Source of the DNA: an uncultured bacterium | Lineage (GTDB): Bacteria; Planctomycetota; UBA1135; GCA-002686595 | Direction of reading: 5' to 3' | Length of the DNA stretch: 64,000 nucleotides | Assembly (NCBI GenBank): GCA_938075305.1 | Contig: CALJGV010000007.1 | Coordinates: 310,001-374,000, forward strand | Position numbers and translations under genes: made by a program | Notes under the pieces: generated by a model | The model's database searches: none | Seen by the model: the letters and a program-made list of their open reading frames with translations, nothing else | What the model was told of the DNA's origin: nothing | In this document: in pieces, positions 26,891-34,825 of the stretch | Numbering within the stretch: position 1 is the first letter of the stretch | Layout: every line of letters starts with the position of its first letter

Positions 26891-28935
26891 CCGCTGGCAT
26901 CTGGGGCCACCTTCGCGGCGGCTCCACAGACCCGGTTTCGGCCCGCTTCCTTGGCCGCATAGAGAGCCTCGTCGGCGGCCTTGATCAGGTCGTCGAACGA
27001 CTGCATCTCAGGCGTCGCGGTTGCGACCCCCAGGCTCACGGTGACCGCTTCGTCGAAGCTGCCGTGCTCGACCGCCTTCGACTCCACGGCGGCCCGCAGG
27101 CGCTCCCCCGCGACCATCGCGGCGTCGGTGGAACCGCCGACACTGATCACGATGAACTCCTCCCCGCCGAGGCGGCAGAGTACGTCAGAGCCCCGGGTGT
27201 GGGCTTGGAGATGGAGCGCCACGGTTCGCAGGACCGCGTCCCCTGTATCGTGGCCAAACTCGTCGTTGACCCGCTTGAAGGCATCGATGTCGACGATGGT
27301 GACCGCGAGCCCGCGCCCGTTGCGCTCCCTCGACTCCCACTCCTGCTTGAGCCGCTGCATCGCGTAGCGGCGGTTCGGCAGGTGCGTCAGCGCATCGGTG
27401 AGCGCAGCCGCGCGCAGCTTGCGCGTCATGATCCCGAGCTCGGTCACCTGGCGGAGGCGAGAGCGCTCCGCGGCCTCGGCCCGCTCGCGCAGCTGGATCG
27501 CGCGCTCGGCGGCGCCGACCCGCGCCAGGAGGATCCGCGGATTGAAGGGCTTGGCGACGAAGTCGTCCACTCCGGCCTCGAAGGCCTCGACCACCTGCTC
27601 GTCGTTGCCGCAGGCGGTGACGATGATGAGGTACATCCGGGCACCGGCCTGGCTCCGGCGCAGCGTCCGGCAGAGGTCGATGCCGCTCATCTCCGGCATC
27701 ATCCAGTCCGTGACGACGATCTGCGGCGAGTGTTCCAGCGCCCTGGAGAGGCCCTCGGAGCTCGAGCTCGCGGTCAGGACCTCGAAGCCCTGCCGCTTGA
27801 GATGATGCGCGATGAGGCGCATCATCTGCGGGTCGTCCTCGACCACGAGAATCCGGGTGGGCGCCGCCCCCTCCGTCGCGTAGCCGTCGATGGGCAAGAG
27901 GGGCCGGTCGAGCTCGTCCTGAAAATGGAGCGGCTGGCTGTCGTAGTCGCCCGTATCGGCTCCGGCCTCGAACGTGGTCGAGATCAGGGCCGACCGAAGG
28001 CCCCGCCGCTCCATCTCGACGGCGATGTCCTGGAAGCTCCCCGCCGAGGTGACCGGGAGGTCGATCAGGCGGCCCCAGTCATCGAGGCTGGGCACGATGG
28101 CATCGCAGATGGACAGCAGGGCGTCGGAGTCCATCCTGAGGTCCTCGCCCACGTGCCGCAGCGAGAGGAAGAGGCCGCGCCAGCGGGCGTCGTCGATGTC
28201 CCAGCTGCCGTTCATCACGCGGGCGATCTGACGCCCGCTCCGGACCAGGGTCAAGAGCTCCGGGGGACCGCCGAGGTCGACAACGACCTCTTCGGCCGGC
28301 TCGGGGTCCATCGCACGGAGCAGGGCAACCTCCTGGAACTCGCCAGGGAGGCCCCAGTGCGCGAGCAGCTCGGCGCTGACCTCGAAGTGATCGATCCCGA
28401 ACTCCCGCCCTTCGATCTTGGCGAGCGCGAGGTCAGGGGCGCCCGGGTTCGCCGTGACGATGTCGGAGTAGCGCTCGGGGTGGACGCACGCGAGCGCGAG
28501 CTTCCCCACGTCACACAGGAGCGCGCAGGTGAACGCCGACGCCGGGTCCGGGTAACGCGTCACCTGGGCCAACATGTGGACGGCAACGGCGGTCGCCAGC
28601 GAGTTGGACCAGTAGGACGTGAAGTCGAAGCCCTTCGCGGTCCCTCGGCGGTTGTCTGCGATCAGCGAGAAGCCCAGGGCGACCGAGCGTACGGCCCGAA
28701 CGCCGAGGCGCATGGTGGCCTGAGCCACCGTGTGAACCGGGGGGAGTCCGTCACGATTCGCCGAGTTGGCGATCTTGATGATCCGGCCGGAGAGAGCCGG
28801 ATCGGCGAGGATCGTCTTGATCAGCTCGTCGTACGCGAAGTCCTCAGTCGACGTCAGCTCCAGGATCCGCAGCCCTGCCGCCGACGGCGAGGGAAGGGTA
28901 CCCGTTAGTCTGAGCTCGTTGAACTGGCGATGCAT
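26866..28935 (-). CDS. HDOD-REC-GGDEF signalling protein (copy 1, intact inhibitory site)
   Basis: The protein has 689 residues. An HDOD domain fills about 1-260 (GTLPSPSAAGLRILEL, ALLCDVGKLALA), lacking a clear HD phosphodiesterase pair. A receiver domain starts near 358 (ILVVEDDPQ); its phospho-acceptor Asp is in IVVTDWMMPEMSG near 407 and the Lys in VAKPFNP. A GGDEF domain follows, with active site LGGEEF near 589. RGSD lies five residues before GGEEF, which is the classical I-site for product inhibition. The domain order suggests that phosphorylation of REC switches di-GMP synthesis. It is the last gene of an operon with the paralog and HPt gene, and overlaps the convergent lipoprotein gene by 25 bases. 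Confidence 0.9.
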   Translation of the reverse strand: MHRQFNELRLTGTLPSPSAAGLRILELTSTEDFAYDELIKTILADPALSGRIIKIANSANRDGLPPVHTVAQATMRLGVRAVRSVALGFSLIADNRRGTAKGFDFTSYWSNSLATAVAVHMLAQVTRYPDPASAFTCALLCDVGKLALACVHPERYSDIVTANPGAPDLALAKIEGREFGIDHFEVSAELLAHWGLPGEFQEVALLRAMDPEPAEEVVVDLGGPPELLTLVRSGRQIARVMNGSWDIDDARWRGLFLSLRHVGEDLRMDSDALLSICDAIVPSLDDWGRLIDLPVTSAGSFQDIAVEMERRGLRSALISTTFEAGADTGDYDSQPLHFQDELDRPLLPIDGYATEGAAPTRILVVEDDPQMMRLIAHHLKRQGFEVLTASSSSEGLSRALEHSPQIVVTDWMMPEMSGIDLCRTLRRSQAGARMYLIIVTACGNDEQVVEAFEAGVDDFVAKPFNPRILLARVGAAERAIQLRERAEAAERSRLRQVTELGIMTRKLRAAALTDALTHLPNRRYAMQRLKQEWESRERNGRGLAVTIVDIDAFKRVNDEFGHDTGDAVLRTVALHLQAHTRGSDVLCRLGGEEFIVISVGGSTDAAMVAGERLRAAVESKAVEHGSFDEAVTVSLGVATATPEMQSFDDLIKAADEALYAAKEAGRNRVCGAAAKVAPDASGQSDRRSA

Positions 28936-28959
28936 ACCTGGGGGGGAGACGGCGCTCGA

Positions 28960-31014
28960 TCAGGCAGACTTGCGGCGCGCTAACAATCCATCGGCCTCTT
29001 GAGGATCTTCCCTGGCACTGCGAACCTGATTCCGCCCGAGAGTCTTGGCCTGATACACCGCATCGTCGGCGGCCTTCATCATCTCGGAAATGCCGACGAA
29101 GCCCTGATCGAAGGACGCGACCCCGATGCTGATGGTCACGCCGTCCCTGAAGCCCTCGGCCTCAACGACGTTCTCCTCGACTACGAGCCGGACCCGCTCA
29201 CCGAGCACCCTGGCGTCCTCAGCGTTGGCCCCGCGCGCGATGATGAGGAACTCCTCACCCCCGAGCCGGGCGACCTGGTTCTCGCCCCGGAGCGTGCCGC
29301 TGATGGCCTGGGCGGTGGACTTGAGGACGACATCACCCACGTCGTGCCCGTAGGTGTCGTTGACGGCCTTGAAGCGGTCGATGTCCACCATGAGGACGGC
29401 GAACTGGCTCCCGCTCCGGACCGACGACTTCCACTCCGACTCGACCCGCTCCATGGCGTGCCGGCGGTTCGGGACCTCGGTCAGGAGGTCGGTCAGGGAA
29501 AGCATCTTCAGCTTCCGGTTGAAGTTGTTCTTGTCCGCGAGCTGGCGGAGGATGGTCCGTCGATCCTCCTCGATCCGCCGCTGCAGTCCGACAATCCGCA
29601 TGCCCGCGCGGAGCCGCGCCATCAGGTGGCGGGCATCGAAGGGCTTCTGGACATAGTCATCCACCCCCGACTCGAAGGCCTCCACCAGAAGGTCCTCCTC
29701 CTGCGCGCCGGTCAGCAGCACGATGTACATCGAGGCGCCGCGCTTCGAGCGCCGCAGGGCCCGCGTGAGCTCCAGCCCGCTCATCTCCGGCATCTCCTGG
29801 TCGGCGACGATGAGGTCGGGGCCTTCGCGCATCGAGATTCGCATTGCCTCGGCGCCGTTCTTGGCGAACGAGACGTCGAAGCCCTGCTTCCGGAGCACGG
29901 TGACCAGCAGGCGGAGGGCTACCGGATCGTCGTCCACAGCGAGGACTTTGATCTTCTCGGCCACGAGCCCGCGGGCGTCCTCGACCACGTCCTCGGTGGT
30001 GACGATGTTGTCCGCGACCACAGACTCGCACCGGATCCCACCGCCCGTCTGCAGGGAGACTTCCTTCTTGAAGGCCTCTCGGCCGCGGCGGATGGCCTCC
30101 TTGATGCTCTCGAAGCTCACGTCGCAGGTGGCGATGTCGAGCCGCTCGCCCCACCGGCTCCACTCCCCCGCGATCTGTCCAACCAGCCGCGCCACGTCCG
30201 CGTCCGAGTAGCCGAGCACTTCCTGGAGCCGCTCGATCTGTTCGCCGACCTCGTTGATCCGGCGCGGAGGCGTGGTCGCCGTCAGTAGCATCGCCGAAGA
30301 GATGGCGTCGGCGAAGCGGAGCAGGTCCGAGAGGGTGTCGAGCGTCACGTCCCCCGCGGGCGACAGCCGCTCCAGGTTGAAGCTCTCGACCGCGCTGGCG
30401 AACGAATCGGGCAGCCCCCAATCGAGCATCATGCAGTAGCCGACCGTGGAGTGATCGATGTCGAACGCGGTGTTCTCGGCGGCGAGCACGGCGCTCATGG
30501 GCTGACCCCGCGTCTCGAGCAGGACCTTGGCGTAGGGTTCGCTGTGCACGGTGGCCAGCGCGAGCACGCCGACCTCGGCGAGCAGGCCGGCCACGTAAGC
30601 CTCCTCGGAGGAGACCCCACCGACGTGGACCGAGAGGGACTTGGCCGCGACGGCGCGCGCCAGGGAACCGGACCAATAGAGCGGGTAGTTGAACCCGTTG
30701 CACGCCCCGTTGTCACGCTCCGAGATCACGGAGAAGGCGAGGGCGAGGTTACGGACCGTCGTGGCGCCGAGCCGCATGATCGCCGCCGAGACCGTGGTGA
30801 TGGGCTCTTGGCCGGCGCGGTCCGCCGAGTTGGCGAGCTCCAGGACCCGACCCGTCAGGGACGAGTCCGACATGATCGCCTGGCCCATGTCGTCCGCACT
30901 GAATTCATCCGTGCGTGTGATCTCGAGGATCTTGATTCCCACGCCCGCGGGCGACGGCAAGGTACCCGAGCTCTTGAGCTCTTCGAATTCGACCGGGATC
31001 ACGCGATTCTGCAT
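28960..31014 (-). CDS. HDOD-REC-GGDEF signalling protein (copy 2, changed inhibitory site)
   Basis: The protein has 684 residues and the same order of domains as its downstream neighbour. The HDOD domain is at about 1-260 (GTLPSPAGVGIKILEI). The receiver domain starts near 356 (VLAVDDDPVALRLL) with its Asp in IVADQEMPEMSG near 400 and Lys in VQKPFDA. The GGDEF domain has LGGEEF near 584. In place of the RxxD I-site it has RGEN five residues before the active site, so product inhibition is probably weak or lost. The two genes look like an old tandem duplication. The start lies 27 bases after the HPt stop. Confidence 0.9.
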   Translation of the reverse strand: MQNRVIPVEFEELKSSGTLPSPAGVGIKILEITRTDEFSADDMGQAIMSDSSLTGRVLELANSADRAGQEPITTVSAAIMRLGATTVRNLALAFSVISERDNGACNGFNYPLYWSGSLARAVAAKSLSVHVGGVSSEEAYVAGLLAEVGVLALATVHSEPYAKVLLETRGQPMSAVLAAENTAFDIDHSTVGYCMMLDWGLPDSFASAVESFNLERLSPAGDVTLDTLSDLLRFADAISSAMLLTATTPPRRINEVGEQIERLQEVLGYSDADVARLVGQIAGEWSRWGERLDIATCDVSFESIKEAIRRGREAFKKEVSLQTGGGIRCESVVADNIVTTEDVVEDARGLVAEKIKVLAVDDDPVALRLLVTVLRKQGFDVSFAKNGAEAMRISMREGPDLIVADQEMPEMSGLELTRALRRSKRGASMYIVLLTGAQEEDLLVEAFESGVDDYVQKPFDARHLMARLRAGMRIVGLQRRIEEDRRTILRQLADKNNFNRKLKMLSLTDLLTEVPNRRHAMERVESEWKSSVRSGSQFAVLMVDIDRFKAVNDTYGHDVGDVVLKSTAQAISGTLRGENQVARLGGEEFLIIARGANAEDARVLGERVRLVVEENVVEAEGFRDGVTISIGVASFDQGFVGISEMMKAADDAVYQAKTLGRNQVRSAREDPQEADGLLARRKSA

Positions 31015-31041
31015 GGGGATTGCCTCGTGAACTGTTCGGGC

Positions 31042-31458
31042 TCAGCTCTCGCCGAGGAGCGCCTTGAGCGCGGACTGCACTTCGCCGTACATCGCCACGG
31101 CCCTGCGGCCAGTGAGGACCAGGTCGTCGGACCCATCTCCGGCCCGACAATGCACTTCGAGTTCAGCGCAGCAGCGCGCGAACTCTATGGCGCCGACGTG
31201 CGCGCTCGAGGACTTCAGGGCGTGCGCAGCCTGCAGGACGCGCTCGCGCTCGGGGCCATCGAGCCCGACCTGCATCTCATGCATACGCGTGACGGCCTCG
31301 GCGAGGTAGAGCTCGACGATCTCGGCGACGAAGGCGGTATCGCCGCCGCCGAGGTCCTCGAGGGCTCGGAGCGCCTTGGCATCAAGGACTACGCCGCCGC
31401 CATTCTCGGGACTATGGGTGTGGGCCTGGGGCCCACCTGAATCGCCACTGGTCTTCAT
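31042..31458 (-). CDS. HPt phosphotransfer domain protein
   Basis: This small protein (138 residues from the chosen start) is a single HPt module. It shows DTAFVAEIVELYLAEA, then QAAHALKSSSAHVGAIEF, where the His would carry the phosphoryl group and Lys/Ser after it are typical of HPt. It would pass phosphate between a hybrid histidine kinase and a receiver. The next two genes each contain a receiver, which makes them its natural partners; no kinase is in the window. An ATG at 31467 (three codons earlier) is also possible, but GGAG at 31468-31471 touches that codon directly and is 9 bases from the ATG at 31458. Confidence 0.82.
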   Translation of the reverse strand: MKTSGDSGGPQAHTHSPENGGGVVLDAKALRALEDLGGGDTAFVAEIVELYLAEAVTRMHEMQVGLDGPERERVLQAAHALKSSSAHVGAIEFARCCAELEVHCRAGDGSDDLVLTGRRAVAMYGEVQSALKALLGES

Positions 31459-31467
31459 GAAGTGCAT

Positions 31468-31471
31468 CTCC
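31468..31471 (-). promoter_or_regulatory. Ribosome binding site of the HPt gene
   Basis: GGAG on the minus strand lies 9 bases before the ATG at 31458 and has no spacer to the ATG at 31467. This supports the shorter protein. Confidence 0.5.
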
Positions 31472-31576
31472 GAAACGGGGTCATCGGCCTTGCGAGCTGA
31501 TTCCCTGTTGGTTCCAGGGATAGAAAGCGGTGGGGATTGGGGCGCCGGAAAAACTTTCCGCCCCCAGGGGCCTGGA

Positions 31577-32269
31577 TCAGGTCCGGGGGAGCGGCATCCC
31601 TGCGGTGGCGAAGGCCGCGAGCAGGGCCTCCTTGAAGCGGCCCATGAGCGCCTCAGGAGCTCCCCCGGCGTCCGGCAGATGATCGGCGACCCTCGTCATG
31701 ACGTCCGCGCTCAGGCCGCAGGGGGAGAAGCTCCGGTAGGCGGCCAGGTCCGTCGTCACGTTGACGGCCAGCCCGTGCCAGGCCACCCAGCCCCGCACCG
31801 CCACCCCGATGGAGCAGGCCTTCTTGTCACCGATCCACACGCCCGTGTAGCCCTCCTCTCGCCTCCCCTCCACGCCGACCCGGGCGAGGGCGTCGATGAC
31901 GACGCCCTCCAGCCAGCGTAGGTAGGCGTGCAGGTCCCGCTGGCCATCCTCCAGCCGGAGGATGGGGTAGGCGACGAGCTGCCCCGGCCCGTGATAGGTC
32001 GCCTCTCCCCCACGCTCGATCGTCGCCACCGGGAAGGGCACCTCGGCCGTGTCCCCGTCCGGGGAGCGCCGGCCACGGGTCACCACGGCGTCGTGCTCCA
32101 CCAGCAACAGCTGGTCGCCTACGCGCCCTTCGATCCTCGCCTGCAGCAGCTCTTGCTGCAGGCGGTAGGTGTCCTCGAACCCCAGGCGGCCCAGGTCCCG
32201 TACCTCAAACGAAGGTCCGGGCGACCCGGCGCCCGGGGGCGGCTCGGAGCGGTCAGCGCCCGGCGTCAC
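31577..32269 (-). CDS. lipB: Octanoyl-[ACP]:protein N-octanoyltransferase LipB
   Basis: The protein has 230 residues. It has the LipB signature RGGEATYHGPGQLVAYP near residue 86, the conserved Lys 150 in GDKKACSIG, and FSPCGLSADV with catalytic Cys 184. LipB moves octanoate from acyl carrier protein to the lipoyl-domain lysine of E2 proteins, after which LipA inserts sulfur. The start is GTG, and its GTGA overlaps the lpdA stop codon by 4 bases, so lipB is the translationally coupled last gene of the 2-oxoacid dehydrogenase operon. The first ~18 residues are Pro/Gly-rich and are not part of the fold. Confidence 0.93.
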   Translation of the reverse strand: MTPGADRSEPPPGAGSPGPSFEVRDLGRLGFEDTYRLQQELLQARIEGRVGDQLLLVEHDAVVTRGRRSPDGDTAEVPFPVATIERGGEATYHGPGQLVAYPILRLEDGQRDLHAYLRWLEGVVIDALARVGVEGRREEGYTGVWIGDKKACSIGVAVRGWVAWHGLAVNVTTDLAAYRSFSPCGLSADVMTRVADHLPDAGGAPEALMGRFKEALLAAFATAGMPLPRT

Positions 32270-33678
32270 TTCTTCTTCGGCTTCTGATAGATGTGGACAG
32301 CGGTCCCATGGACCGCCTCAGCGGCCTCCATCATCGACTCGGGGAGCGTCGGGTGGGCGTGGATGGTGCGGGACAGGTCCTCGACGGTGGCCCCCATCTC
32401 GATAGCGAGGGCCGCCTCGGCGATGAGCTCGGTCACCTCCGGGCCGACCATGTGGACGCCGAGGACCTCGTCGGTCTCCGCGTCGCTGATGATCTTCACG
32501 AAGCCATCCGTCTCCTGGAGCGTCATCGCTCGACCAGACGCGGCGAAGGGAAACTGGCCTGTCAGGTAGTTGAGGCCCTTCTCCTTGCACTGCTCCTCGG
32601 TGAGGCCCACGGACGACATCTCAGGGGAGGTGAAGATCACCGCCGGCACGCAGCGGGCGTCATACTCCTCGTTCTTACCCGCGATCACCGCGGCGGCGAC
32701 GAGCCCTTCGTGGGAGCCCTTGTGCGCCAACATGGGCTGCCCGGCGATGTCGCCCACGGCGTAGATGTTCGGGACGCTCGTGCGCATCTGCTTCGAGACC
32801 TCGAGGAAGCCCTGCTTGGTCACGGTGAGCCCGGCGTTCTCGAGCCCGAGCCCCTCGCTGTAGGGCCGGCGCCCGACCGTGGACAGGATCTGATCACACT
32901 CGATCGTCTCCTCACCTTTCTTGCCCTTGTAGGTGACGAGCTTCTTGCCGCCCTTGTCCGTCCATCCCTGGGCGAAGGCCTCCGTGACGAGCTTGATGCC
33001 CATCTTCTTGAGGGACCGCTCGATGACCTTGACGCAGTCGCGCTCCTGGCCAGGCAGGGCTCCGGGGGTGCCCTCGAGGACCGTGACCTCGGAGCCGAGC
33101 TTGCGGTACATCATCCCCAGCTCGAGGCCGATGTACCCGCCGCCGATGACCAGCAGGTGCCCCGGGATCTCCTTGGGCGTGAGAGCGCCGGTCGACGACC
33201 AGACGTTGTCCTCGTCACAGGTGAAGCCCGGGATGTTGATGGGCTCGGAGCCCGTGGCGATGACGATGTCGTCGCACTTGATGGTCTGGTCCCCGTCGCC
33301 GCCGGTCACCTGGACCGTGTTCTTGTCGACGATCTTCGCCGCCCCCATCACGACCTTCGCGCCGTAGTTCTTGAGCAGCCCGTGCACGCCGCCCGTGAGC
33401 TTGCCGACGATGCCGGTCTTCCACTCCACCAGTTTGTTGACGTCGAGGTCTACGCCCTGGGCGGTGATCCCCATGACCTGGGCGTGCTTGATCTTGTCCA
33501 GGAGCGTTCCGGCGGCGATGAGCGCCTTGGAGGGGATGCAGCCGACGTTGAGGCAGGTCCCGCCCCAGTACTGCTTCTCGACCACGGTGACGTCCTGACC
33601 GAGCTGGGCGAGACGGATACCGCAGACATAACCGGCCGGGCCGGCGCCGATGACGACGACTTTGCGCTTGGAAGACAT
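32266..33678 (-). CDS. lpdA: Dihydrolipoyl dehydrogenase (E3)
   Basis: The protein has 470 residues. It opens with the FAD-binding fold VVVIGAGPAGYVCGIRL, then GGTCLNVGCIPSKAL with redox cysteines 42 and 47. A second dinucleotide fold is LLVIGGGYIGLELGMMY for NAD. The FAD-contact block is IYAVGDIAGQPMLAHKG, and HAHPTLPESMMEA near the C-terminus holds the His-Glu pair. E3 reoxidises the dihydrolipoyl arm of E2 and gives NADH. The protein ends in PKKK, and the stop overlaps lipB. It follows the second E1alpha gene by 9 bases. Confidence 0.96.
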   Translation of the reverse strand: MSSKRKVVVIGAGPAGYVCGIRLAQLGQDVTVVEKQYWGGTCLNVGCIPSKALIAAGTLLDKIKHAQVMGITAQGVDLDVNKLVEWKTGIVGKLTGGVHGLLKNYGAKVVMGAAKIVDKNTVQVTGGDGDQTIKCDDIVIATGSEPINIPGFTCDEDNVWSSTGALTPKEIPGHLLVIGGGYIGLELGMMYRKLGSEVTVLEGTPGALPGQERDCVKVIERSLKKMGIKLVTEAFAQGWTDKGGKKLVTYKGKKGEETIECDQILSTVGRRPYSEGLGLENAGLTVTKQGFLEVSKQMRTSVPNIYAVGDIAGQPMLAHKGSHEGLVAAAVIAGKNEEYDARCVPAVIFTSPEMSSVGLTEEQCKEKGLNYLTGQFPFAASGRAMTLQETDGFVKIISDAETDEVLGVHMVGPEVTELIAEAALAIEMGATVEDLSRTIHAHPTLPESMMEAAEAVHGTAVHIYQKPKKK

Positions 33679-33687
33679 AGCTTGAAA

Positions 33688-34797
33688 TCAGAGGGGGAAG
33701 GCGCCGTCGCCCGGCTGGGCGTGACCCAGCTTCTCGGCGACCGCGATGAAATCGTTGTACTCGCGCCGGAGGTGGTACGGCACCTCGGCGTAGACGTCCT
33801 CGACCAGGGTCTTGAGCGCCATGGGCGGCGCCGCCTCCTGCTCGTGAATCACGGCGTCGATCTCGGTGAGCAGCTGCGCCTCCAGCTTGGCGCGCTCTCC
33901 CTCCTCGACGATGCCACGCTCGATCAGGTAGCGCTCGAAGCGCGCGATCGGGTCGCGCTCGGCCCAGGCCGCGACCTCCTCATCGGAGCGATACTTGGTG
34001 GGGTCATCGGAGCTGGAGTGGCCCAGCATCCGATAGGTCTTCAGCACGAGCATCGTCGGCCCCTCGCCCCGTCGTGCCCTCTCCACGGCGTCCGCCATGG
34101 CGCTCTGGCACGCGAGCACGTCGTTGCCGTCCACCTCGTACCCGGGGAAGCCGTAGGCCGCGGCCTTGGCCGCGAAGGACTTCGCGGCGGTCTGCTCGGA
34201 GGAAGCCACCGAGATCGCCCACCCGTTGTCCGTGCAGACGAAGACCGCCGGCACGTTCCAAACGCCGGCGAAGTTGAGCCCGCTGTGGAAACCGTTGGAG
34301 CTGGTGGCGCCGTCCCCGAAGTGGATCGCGTGGACGGTGTCCTCACCGCGCCGCATCGAGGCGAAGGCCGCCCCCACCCCGTGGGTGATCTGGGTGCCGA
34401 TGACGCTCGACCAGCTCGGGTAGTTGGTGCCCTTGTGCTGGAAGTGATTGCACATCTGGCGCCCCTTCGCGGTGTCGTTCGCGTTGCAGTACATCTGCGC
34501 CACGTACTCCGACAGCGGGAGCCCGCGCATCACCGCGGCCCCGCCCTCCCGCAGACCCGACCAGAGCCAATCCTCCGGCCGGAGGGGTGCTGCCGCCCCC
34601 ACGAGCGTGGCCTCCAGGCCCGTGGCCGTGCCCACGAACCCGACCCGCCCCGCGCGCTGCAGCTTCAGCATCCGCCCGTCCATGCACCGGATCTGGAGCA
34701 TGTGCACGAACAGGCCCCGGAGCTCCGCTTCGGAGAGGCCGGGGGGCTCACCGACGACGGAGCCGTCCGGAGCGAGGATCTGGATCGCGGAGGACAA
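33688..34797 (-). CDS. 2-oxoacid dehydrogenase E1 alpha subunit, second copy
   Basis: The protein has 369 residues. It carries the thiamine diphosphate motif, starting HFGDGATSSNGFHSGLNFAG and ending CTDNGWAI. It also has the loop HSSSDDPTKYR that is typical of branched-chain 2-oxoacid dehydrogenase alpha subunits. Other conserved parts are KGRQMCNHF and IGTQITHGVGAA. It is a paralog of the E1alpha encoded at 37505-38620, and both end in a GDGxFPL tail. It lies between the E2 and E3 genes, where a second E1alpha is not usual. E1alpha acts with E1beta to decarboxylate the 2-oxoacid. Having two versions with one E1beta could widen substrate range; that is inference. Confidence 0.9.
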   Translation of the reverse strand: MSSAIQILAPDGSVVGEPPGLSEAELRGLFVHMLQIRCMDGRMLKLQRAGRVGFVGTATGLEATLVGAAAPLRPEDWLWSGLREGGAAVMRGLPLSEYVAQMYCNANDTAKGRQMCNHFQHKGTNYPSWSSVIGTQITHGVGAAFASMRRGEDTVHAIHFGDGATSSNGFHSGLNFAGVWNVPAVFVCTDNGWAISVASSEQTAAKSFAAKAAAYGFPGYEVDGNDVLACQSAMADAVERARRGEGPTMLVLKTYRMLGHSSSDDPTKYRSDEEVAAWAERDPIARFERYLIERGIVEEGERAKLEAQLLTEIDAVIHEQEAAPPMALKTLVEDVYAEVPYHLRREYNDFIAVAEKLGHAQPGDGAFPL

Positions 34798-34825
34798 CAG
34801 GGTATTCCGGAGGGAGATCAGCGGC

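Noticed and set aside
31530..31576. GGAAA/TTTCC element as terminator of lipB
   Set aside because: The pairing is broken by an internal loop and the bases after it are not T-rich.
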